Shown here piece after piece: positions 44,704 through 50,818 of a stretch of DNA of 50,818 bases (positions are counted from its first letter, which is position 1; each line of letters begins with the position of its first letter). Origin of the DNA: CAZPHU01 sp964419255 (GTDB lineage: Bacteria; Fibrobacterota; Chitinivibrionia; Chitinivibrionales; CAYFVL01); the NCBI GenBank assembly GCA_964419255.1, contig CAYQOU010000028.1:1-50818 (forward strand). The letters are read 5' to 3'. The notes under the pieces are model-generated. The model made no database searches, was not told where the DNA came from, and saw nothing but the letters and a program-made list of their open reading frames with translations. The translations under genes were made by a program, and so were the position numbers.

Positions 44704-46874
44704 ATGAAAAAGATTCTTACGGCAGTTATCAGCATCCTTCTTCTATCGTTTATGTCAACAACGGTCTTCGCGCAGACTGCCGACTTTGTCGACAGTCACG
44801 ATGATGAGGTCATCACCGGATGGACAAGCCAGGGAAACCGCACGTGGAGTGAGCAAAACGGTGCGGTTGTCCCTCAGAACGGCTCCACTGATCAGGGGTT
44901 TCTGATCAGTGATTTTGAGCCCACCTCAGATGGGGTTATAGAAGTGGATATCGAGGCGGATCAGTGGAATGGGCATGGCGGTGGTATCATTGTGCGCTGG
45001 AGCTCTCCGCAATCTTATTATTTCATATCCGTTCGTCCTGGAAATCTGTGGGATAATTTCATTAAATTCTGTAAGAATACCACTGTTGCAGACAACGGTT
45101 TGACCGTGGCCTCGCAGTTTTCAATGAATACGAATTTCACGCTTCGTGTCGAAATGGAGGGCAGCACCTTCAGGTTTTACATCGACGGAGAGTTGCAGGG
45201 TGAAATCACCGATAGTGATCACGCTTCCGGAGGTTTCGGCTATGCCTACGGCCCGGTATGGAACAGCTATACAAGTTTCGAAGAGATCAGGTGGTGGAAT
45301 CAGGGATCGGCAGAGTATGAGCTTACCGTTGCAGTTGATGGGAACGGATCGGTGGAACCGGAGGGGGGCAACTATCCTGAAGGTACTGAGGTTGAGCTGG
45401 TTGCGACTGCCGATGAGGGCTGGGCATTCAGTCACTGGAGTGGTGATATCGAAGGCACAGAAAATCCGGCTGTTGTCGTGATGGATTCCGAAAAGANNNN
45501 NNNNNNNNNNNNNNNNNNNNNNNNNNNNNNNNNNNNNNNNNNNNNNNNNNNNNNNNNNNNNNNNNNNNNNNNNNNNNNNNNNNNNNNNNNNNNNNNGGTG
45601 ATATCGAAGGCACAGAAAATCCGGCTGTTGTCGTGATGGATTCCGAAAAGAGTGTCACGGCGCATTTCGTCCAGACAACGCATATGGTAAACATAATGAC
45701 GGAAGGAAACGGTACCGTAACACCGGAAACAGGTGTTTATCCGGAGAACACCGAACTTACTCTGGAAGCTACAGCCGATGAGGGATGGCGCTTTTCGCAT
45801 TGGAGCGGAGACATCGAGGGAACCGAAAACCCAGCATCTGTTCTGGTTGACGGTGAGAAGTTTATTGAGGCACATTTTGAGCAGATAACTCATGAGCTTA
45901 CTATCTTGACAGAGGGTACCGGAACGGTAACCCCGGAATCAGGTACATTCCCTCATGGAGACGAGGTGGAAGTTACCGCAACGGCGGGAGACGGCTGGAT
46001 TTTCAGCACCTGGAGTGGGGATATCGAAGGGTCGACAAATCCTGCGGTTGTGGTTATGGATGACTCCAAAACTATCACCGCAAACTTTGTACAGAACTCG
46101 GTTGAGCTGACGGTGACAGTTGACGGTAACGGAAGCGTATCACCAGAGAATGCCACGGTTCCTGAAGGAAGCACGGTAGAGATCACCGCCACAGCCGACG
46201 AAGGCTATGTTTTTGATCACTGGAGTGGGGATGTCACCGGGACTGAAAATCCGATTTCGGTTGTCATGGATACGGACAAACAGATACAGGCTCATTTCGT
46301 CGAATATGTCCCCCAGGAGTACACTCTGACTGTACAGGTGGATGGAAATGGCTCGGTTACGCCTGAGTCGGGAACGTTTCTGGAAGGGACAGAGGTCGAA
46401 ATGGTTGCCACAGCGGATGAAGGCTGGGTTTTCAGTCACTGGGAAGGTGATATCGAGGGCAGCGATAATCCGGCAGTCTTCACCATAAATAGCGATATGT
46501 CGGCTACGGCGGTATTTAATCTTGACAACCAGGAAATACCAAACAGCCAGAAGGTTGCCATATCCGCTCGTCTCTTTGACCACAACGGTCAGCCGATCGG
46601 AAGCGATTCACCCGAGAATGTTGATGTAATCATCAATCTCTACGCACAGGAAACCGAGGGAGAAGTTTTGTATACAGAGGAGTTTCTCGAATCTGCCGGT
46701 CAGGCAATAGTCGTTGAGGATGGATATCTTGTGGCTCGCATGGGTGAAGGAGCTACAATCGATAATCTCATCGATATTATCTCAGCCAATGACGACTTGT
46801 GGGTAGAAATCGTTGCCGAAGGCAATGCTTTGCCGAGAGTACCGATAACTGCAGCACCTTATAGTCTGCGATAG
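44704..46874 (+). CDS. Exported LamG-like / InlB-repeat protein, interrupted by an assembly gap
   Basis: Signal peptide (about residues 1-23), then a LamG/concanavalin-like domain (about 25-200; F-R-F-Y-I-D-G-E-L-Q-G), then divergent InlB B-repeats of about 70 residues with V-D-G-N-G-S-V-x-P-E, T-E-V-E, A-T-A-D-E-G-W-x-F-S-H-W-S-G-D-I-E-G and A-H-F. At least one repeat is before the gap and four complete ones follow. The end carries a domain matching the small protein at 40022 (D-H-N-G-Q-P-I-G, L-W-V-E-I, P-I-T-A-A-P-Y-S-L-R). The frame differs across the 100-N gap at 45497-45596; removing the identical 55-nt edges gives one continuous frame of 672 codons. The true number of repeats is uncertain. 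Third gene of the operon, 30 bases after the peptidase gene. Confidence 0.8.
45497..45596. other. Assembly gap (100 N)
   Basis: Exactly 100 N. The 55 bases before it (45442-45496) and the 55 after it (45597-45651) are identical. Confidence 0.98.
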
Positions 46875-46898
46875 TTGAAAAAAGAAAATCGGATTTGT

Positions 46899-46928
46899 GG
46901 CGCAAAGAGTAATCTTTGCGCCTTTTTT
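46899..46928 (+). terminator. Intrinsic terminator of the C25/InlB operon
   Basis: GGCGCAAAGA at 46899-46908, loop GTAA, TCTTTGCGCC at 46913-46922, then six T. It starts 25 bases after the InlB-repeat protein stop. A textbook rho-independent terminator. Confidence 0.95.
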
Positions 46929-47015
46929 GTGTCGATAGCATGATCCTGTGCTTACATCGCCGACAGATAAAAATATGCGACGCGCATGACATAAAGAAAA
47001 GGGTTACGACCATCA

Positions 47016-47189
47016 TCATATCAACACACCATTTTTGCGGGCATGATGAGCCAGGTATCCGATGCCTTTCAGCTGATAGATGAGCACATCCTGAAGCGCG
47101 GCAACATCGGGTTTTTTTCCGCACACGCCGCTTGTGTCACATCCTGTTCCTTTGGCAGCCTGTTCACATTGGAAACAAAACATGTTCAT
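47016..47189 (-). pseudogene. hcp: Truncated hybrid-cluster protein (hydroxylamine reductase) gene
   Basis: 57 codons that match the N-terminus of Hcp: M-F-C-F-Q-C-E-Q-A-A-K-G-T-G-C, then V-C-G-K-K-P-D-V-A-A-L-Q-D-V-L-I-Y-Q-L-K-G-I. This is the Cys motif for the N-terminal iron-sulfur cluster. Intact Hcp is about 540 residues; here the frame stops after H-A-R-K-N-G-V-L-I, and I see no continuation in any frame before the terminator at 46899-46928. Start (47189) and ribosome site (AAGGAG, 8 bases ahead) are intact, and an FNR-type box lies upstream. Either a recent deletion or an assembly join. Confidence 0.8.
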
Positions 47190-47276
47190 GGGAATAACTC
47201 CTTCTTTGAGAAAAAGTAAGTTTATGGACAAGGTGAACATATATGCGTTTACCCGGTCGTTGATTTGTCGTTATTT

Positions 47277-47318
47277 AAGATAGATGCAACGGTAGTTCAT
47301 TTCCTTGATGCGGATCAA
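47277..47318 (-). promoter_or_regulatory. FNR-type promoter of the truncated hcp gene
   Basis: TTGATGCGGATCAA at 47305-47318 is a perfect TTGAT-N4-ATCAA box. On the minus strand a TATCTT -10 element at 47282-47277 lies 32 bases from the box centre, the class II arrangement. The start codon is about 88 bases further. Confidence 0.75.
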
Positions 47319-47329
47319 GAAAAGTGGTG

Positions 47330-48172
47330 TTACAGCCACTCTTCCCGCAGAATCTCACCCTCGAGGCTGACTACGATGGTTTTGATCGGCACTTTGCGCT
47401 CGGCCTCACCGAGTGCCTGTTGGGCCAGGCGGATAAGACCACCGCAGCAGGGAACCTGCATCATCATGACCGTGAGGGTATTGATCTTAGCCTCATCTAT
47501 CAGTGCCTTCAGTTTTGCCACATACACATCCTTACCATCATCCAGTTTGGGACAGGCTATAGCAAGAGTCTTGCCGGACAGGTGGTCACGGTGAAAATCT
47601 CCCATAGAAAATGCCACGCAATCGGCCGCCAGAAGAAGGTCCGCGCCTTTATAGTGGGGGGCGTGCGGCGATATCAGATGCATCTGAATCGGCCAGTGAC
47701 CAAGCTGTGAGGGGCGGCCGTCGCTTTCCCGTGGAGCGTTATTTTCTCTTTTCGTGAAACTCATAGCCTGTGATCCCGGGCATCCGCCATGTGGTGCATG
47801 CATATCTTTTTCCTCCTTATAATCGGGTACATCGATACTTTTTTCTGTAAGGACGGAGAGTGCCGTCTGGAGAAACTCCTCCTGGTTATGATCGTTGAGA
47901 TGTTTGAGGTGAGCCTTGATCGTATTTGGCCCCTGCTGTATGATGTTTTCCATCACTAGTCGCTCATCATAGGTTTCCGCCTCACGTTCGATCACGCTTA
48001 TTGCGCCCTGGGGGCAGTTACCGATGCATGCGCCGAGCCCGTCACAGAAAAGGTCGCCGATAAGGCGTGCTTTTCCATCGATGATCTGAATGGCCCCTTC
48101 GGGACAGTTGGGGATACACACTCCGCATCCGTTGCATGTTTGCTGATCTATGGTGATAATCTTCCGTTTCAT
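47330..48172 (-). CDS. 4Fe-4S ferredoxin-type protein, hcp-linked
   Basis: A 280-residue protein with two 4Fe-4S motifs at the N-terminus (C-N-G-C-G-V-C-I-P-N-C-P and C-D-G-L-G-A-C-I-G-N-C-P; the second has Leu-Gly in place of the second Cys pair), followed by a region with several Cys (H-G-G-C-P-G, A-D-C-V-A-F, A-C-P-K-L-D-D, V-P-C-C-G-G). Such proteins are commonly found next to hcp in anaerobes and may supply electrons or help in nitrosative stress. GGGAGG precedes the ATG at 48172 by 4 bases; the upstream in-frame starts lie in or near the FNR-type promoter and are not used. Confidence 0.82.
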   Translation of the reverse strand: MKRKIITIDQQTCNGCGVCIPNCPEGAIQIIDGKARLIGDLFCDGLGACIGNCPQGAISVIEREAETYDERLVMENIIQQGPNTIKAHLKHLNDHNQEEFLQTALSVLTEKSIDVPDYKEEKDMHAPHGGCPGSQAMSFTKRENNAPRESDGRPSQLGHWPIQMHLISPHAPHYKGADLLLAADCVAFSMGDFHRDHLSGKTLAIACPKLDDGKDVYVAKLKALIDEAKINTLTVMMMQVPCCGGLIRLAQQALGEAERKVPIKTIVVSLEGEILREEWL

Positions 48173-48232
48173 TTTCCCTCCCGGTGAAAGAAAGTAAGTG
48201 TCATCAGACGCTTTGTCATTGGCTCTGATATA

Positions 48233-48274
48233 AACATACGAAGAATGGGAGCGGATAATCTTGATGCGCATCAA
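48233..48274 (-). promoter_or_regulatory. FNR-type promoter of the 4Fe-4S gene
   Basis: TTGATGCGCATCAA at 48261-48274 is a perfect FNR-type palindrome. On the minus strand TATGTT at 48238-48233 is centred 32 bases from the box centre. The start codon of the 4Fe-4S gene (48172) is about 60 bases further. Confidence 0.8.
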
Positions 48275-48569
48275 GAGAAAGGGAGATTTGAGGCTTTTTT
48301 ATTCCACACTCCCTGAATCAATGATCTGCGAAGCATTTGCACCATCATCGCATTGCTTTCGTTATCCAAATCCAACTCCAAATCGCTATCGGCTTGAGCC
48401 TGTAGAAAAAGGTATAATCATTAATGGTAGAGGCATAAGACGGGATAAGGTCTAAGCAGTTCGGGGTGAAGGTTTAAGCAGTCCCTGACTTTCCGCAATG
48501 CAATTTTTTTCTAATATTTTAAAAAACTGAAAAAGACTTTCGAGAAAGGGGAGAGCCTCTTGCCGGCAA
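48275..48569. other. Non-coding stretch upstream of the first IS91-type repeat
   Basis: About 295 bases. A short direct repeat GGTCTAAGCAGTTC (48449) and GGTTTAAGCAGTCC (48471), period 22, is present, followed by an AT-rich segment. No supported gene. Confidence 0.4.
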
Positions 48570-49057
48570 AGCTTCCTGTTGCGCAGGGCGGTTGACGATG
48601 AGATGCTGCGTTTTGTCGACCGGACACAACAACGGGTTCGCCCGGTATGCGGCGAGGGGTTTGTGCGTATAGTATAAAGGATTATGCCCAAACTGCTCAT
48701 GAGTGCAAAGGGAGGCAATGACTGAGGGCGGGGACTTACGCATGATCACGCTCCGGCGGGCTGAATCCGCGGGGGATGGGGCGAGCTGTGTCCGAATATC
48801 CTACCTTTTTGACCACTGGAAGGGGGATATCCAGCTAAACGATGGAAATTGCACCCGTTTCATCCACTTTTGATCCGCCAGTGGTTTATTTTAATGAATA
48901 AAGCACTGCTCGCACAGAAACAAAACCCATAGACAACAAGCGTGCCGAGAATCGGGATCGCTTTCGTGCAACTGCAGTCGTTGGGCTATACGCGTGAAAA
49001 GGCGCGAGGTAAACCGTGGCAGTGGTGCATGCGATTGCGGAAGGGCTGCTTAATGTT
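48570..49057 (+). repeat. 488-bp direct repeat, copy 1 (IS91-type 3' end)
   Basis: Identical over 488 bases, without indels, to 50257-50744. Contains the last codons of an IS91-type transposase frame (ending in G-E-G-F-V-R-I-V and stop at 48677) and about 380 bases of downstream sequence that would hold the transposon end. The upstream part of the transposase is absent from this copy. Confidence 0.85.
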
Positions 49058-49127
49058 GCTTGCAATTGTCAGGTAATTCAAGACAAAAGACGGCGCGCGT
49101 AGAAGAAAAAGACAATAGAGGAAACGA

Positions 49128-50093
49128 ATGCATACATCAATTTATTACTTCAGTGGGACTGGAAATTCCCTTGTTGTTGCAAAGGAAATTTCTGAAAGCT
49201 TAAAAGCCGACTTAGTGCCGATTCCAAATATGATCAATAATGAAAAGGATTTCAAGATTGAATCGGACAGAATCGGAATAGTATTTCCATCATACCTGGC
49301 GGCACTATCCGGTTTCCCTCTTGTTGTTGGCCAATTCGTAAAGTCAATAAATAACATAAGTGCATTGGAAATGTTTGCGGTTTGTACTTGCGGAGGTTAT
49401 GAATGTGTGAATGCATTACCCTCTCTTTCGAAATTAAAGAAAGTAGTACGGTCATGTGGAGGCAGATTATCAGCAGAATTTTCTGTAAGGCTTCCAATGA
49501 ATAATCTGGATTATGATCATATTCCAGTTCCAATCATCAAAGATCAAGATAAAATCATTATTGAGAGCAAAAGGAAAATAAAAGATATTGGTGATAGGAT
49601 TTTCAGTTACAAGGGTACCAGATACAAATATGTTAAAAAATTGTTTAATTTTTTGATGCAGCCTCTATACATGTTGATGCGCCCCTCGATTGTGAAGTCA
49701 TTAAGAGAAATGGCTGAAATGCCTTCTGATACAGAACTATCATATTCTCAATTAATACCACTGACAGATAGAAGCATTGCAGTAAATGAGAACTGTAATT
49801 CTTGCGGAACTTGTGAAAAAATCTGTCCGGTAAATAATATTCGAATCGTTAATGGAAGGCCTGCTTTTCAGCATGCCTGTGAAATGTGCTTTGGATGCGA
49901 TGAATGGTGTCCCTCCAAGGCGATTCATCATTGGGGACGGCAGAACGGTGTCAAGTATCACCATCCAGAGGTAAAAATCTCTGATTTCATCGAGCATAAA
50001 AATCCTGACTCAATCAGAAAGATCGAAGTGCGCGCCGAAGAAAAGGGCCACCTGCTGACAGACAAACAACAGGGCGAGGCTGCCAATATCTAA
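49128..50093 (+). CDS. Flavodoxin-ferredoxin (EFR1-type) protein
   Basis: A 321-residue protein. The N-terminus is flavodoxin-like with the phosphate-binding loop Y-F-S-G-T-G-N-S (about residues 8-15); the C-terminal part holds two 4Fe-4S motifs (C-N-S-C-G-T-C-E-K-I-C-P and C-E-M-C-F-G-C-D-E-W-C-P). These EFR1-family proteins carry electrons between flavin and iron-sulfur partners. The gene is clearly AT-richer than the surrounding DNA, suggesting recent acquisition. The last ~20 residues (from V-R-A-E-E-K) are encoded by GC-richer DNA that seems to belong to the adjoining transposase remnant, so the natural C-terminus may have been lost. Flanked by the two 488-bp repeats. Confidence 0.88.
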   Translation: MHTSIYYFSGTGNSLVVAKEISESLKADLVPIPNMINNEKDFKIESDRIGIVFPSYLAALSGFPLVVGQFVKSINNISALEMFAVCTCGGYECVNALPSLSKLKKVVRSCGGRLSAEFSVRLPMNNLDYDHIPVPIIKDQDKIIIESKRKIKDIGDRIFSYKGTRYKYVKKLFNFLMQPLYMLMRPSIVKSLREMAEMPSDTELSYSQLIPLTDRSIAVNENCNSCGTCEKICPVNNIRIVNGRPAFQHACEMCFGCDEWCPSKAIHHWGRQNGVKYHHPEVKISDFIEHKNPDSIRKIEVRAEEKGHLLTDKQQGEAANI

Positions 50094-50364
50094 AAGCGAA
50101 CGGGTTGAAGTGGCCGAATTTATCGGCCGCTTCATGCAGCATGTCCTGCCTGCCCGATACGTAAAGATTCGCAACTACGGTTTTCTGAGTAACAGCATGC
50201 GCAAGGATCTGCTGCCCCGGTGCCGGGAGCTTCTGGAGAAACTGGCCCCGAAGCAGAGCTTCCTGTTGCGCAGGGCGGTTGACGATGAGATGCTGCGTTT
50301 TGTCGACCGGACACAACAACGGGTTCGCCCGGTATGCGGCGAGGGGTTTGTGCGTATAGTATAA
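50059..50364 (+). pseudogene. IS91-family transposase, 3' fragment
   Basis: An open frame of about 100 codons, without its own start, that carries the C-terminal IS91-type transposase pattern: E-F-I-G-R-F-M-Q-H-V-L-P, V-K-I-R-N-Y-G-F-L-S-N and V-R-P-V-C-G-E-G. Full IS91 transposases are about 400 residues, so the catalytic N-terminal part with the tyrosines is missing. The first ~35 bases overlap the 3' end of the EFR1-type gene in another frame. The end is shared with the 488-bp repeat. Confidence 0.75.
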
Positions 50365-50744
50365 AGGATTATGCCCAAACTGCTCATGAGTGCAAAGGGA
50401 GGCAATGACTGAGGGCGGGGACTTACGCATGATCACGCTCCGGCGGGCTGAATCCGCGGGGGATGGGGCGAGCTGTGTCCGAATATCCTACCTTTTTGAC
50501 CACTGGAAGGGGGATATCCAGCTAAACGATGGAAATTGCACCCGTTTCATCCACTTTTGATCCGCCAGTGGTTTATTTTAATGAATAAAGCACTGCTCGC
50601 ACAGAAACAAAACCCATAGACAACAAGCGTGCCGAGAATCGGGATCGCTTTCGTGCAACTGCAGTCGTTGGGCTATACGCGTGAAAAGGCGCGAGGTAAA
50701 CCGTGGCAGTGGTGCATGCGATTGCGGAAGGGCTGCTTAATGTT
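50257..50744 (+). repeat. 488-bp direct repeat, copy 2 (IS91-type 3' end)
   Basis: Second copy, identical to 48570-49057 at a fixed offset of 1,687 bases. It continues the transposase fragment in frame. The right flank (50745 on) differs from that of copy 1. Confidence 0.85.
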
Positions 50745-50769
50745 AGGCAATAATGGGCAACCCTATAAC

Positions 50770-50787
50770 AGCGCCATCCATGGCGCT
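50770..50787. repeat. Short hairpin near the window end
   Basis: AGCGCCAT and ATGGCGCT separated by CC. No gene is recognised in 50745-50818. Confidence 0.4.
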
Positions 50788-50818
50788 CAAAGAAGATGAA
50801 TGCTCAATCAGTTACCGT

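Noticed and set aside
45300..46550. Periodic repeats that could suggest a CRISPR array or tandem DNA repeats
   Set aside because: The period (~210 bases) and sequence encode InlB B-repeats in frame; no spacer-repeat structure.
47265..47710. Plus-strand frames opposite the 4Fe-4S gene
   Set aside because: Shadows of a conserved Cys-rich protein gene; start falls within the FNR-type promoter region.
48452..48749. Minus-strand open frames duplicated near 50014-50436
   Set aside because: They are antisense to the IS91-type fragment and appear twice only because the 488-bp DNA is repeated.
50742..50748. GTTAGGC resembling an integron attC core site
   Set aside because: No matching RYYYAAC partner or second site was found, and the first repeat copy has a different base after GTT.

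Overview
The window looks like chromosomal DNA of a flagellated, Gram-negative, probably anaerobic bacterium of the FCB superphylum, most likely the Fibrobacterota/Chitinivibrionia side. This placement is inferred from gene content only: a flagellar basal-body operon together with a PorV-like outer-membrane protein, a gingipain-type (C25) peptidase, proteins built of divergent InlB B-repeats, and a giant surface protein ending in a FlgD-Ig/sorting-like domain. Most genes are of ordinary household type. The sequence contains one scaffold gap (45497-45596).

Layout. 1-8.9 kb: a ResB-CcsA cytochrome c maturation fusion and a pyruvate-oxidase-like ThDP enzyme, a DUF2007 protein, a GH3-family adenylate-forming enzyme with a structured leader, a YfcE-like phosphoesterase, a membrane-anchored Ser/Thr kinase and a YraN endonuclease-like protein. 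9.1-21.2 kb: a sigma-54-type promoter followed by flgB-flgC-(87 aa)-fliE-fliF-fliG-fliH-fliI-fliJ and, overlapping fliJ, a 1,628-residue surface protein. 21.4-28.3 kb: a single-HKD phospholipase-D-like protein, a CgeB-like glycosyltransferase, a minus-strand operon (Enzyme I fused to a degenerate GGDEF domain, a small secreted protein, an ACT/RAM-like protein, a clear terminator) and, behind a second sigma-54-type promoter, an unknown protein made by internal duplication. 28.7-39.6 kb: glgB-pspC, proS, an M23 peptidase, yjbQ and a PorV-like barrel, a DUF4412-like protein, DUF72, a nitronate monooxygenase and a two-domain PRC-barrel protein.

40.0-46.9 kb: a compact three-gene secreted-protein operon. 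A small exported domain protein, a 1,401-residue C25 peptidase and an InlB-repeat protein follow each other closely and end at a strong terminator. The first and third proteins share a domain of about 100 residues, so the peptidase sits between two carriers of the same domain. The N gap lies inside the repeat protein. Its edges are an identical 55-nt sequence, and collapsing that overlap restores one open frame.

46.9-50.8 kb: a minus-strand nitrosative-stress module, a 4Fe-4S protein and an hcp gene reduced to its first 57 codons. Each has its own perfect FNR-type box at class II spacing. Next comes an AT-rich flavodoxin-ferredoxin (EFR1-type) gene flanked by two identical 488-bp direct repeats. 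The repeats contain the 3' end of an IS91-family transposase and its downstream end, which suggests rolling-circle mobilisation.

Between genes, a short dispersed repeat (core AATCGCCGCGAGAG) occurs about six times, and a 15-bp palindrome occurs upstream of two genes. No rRNA, tRNA or CRISPR array was recognised.
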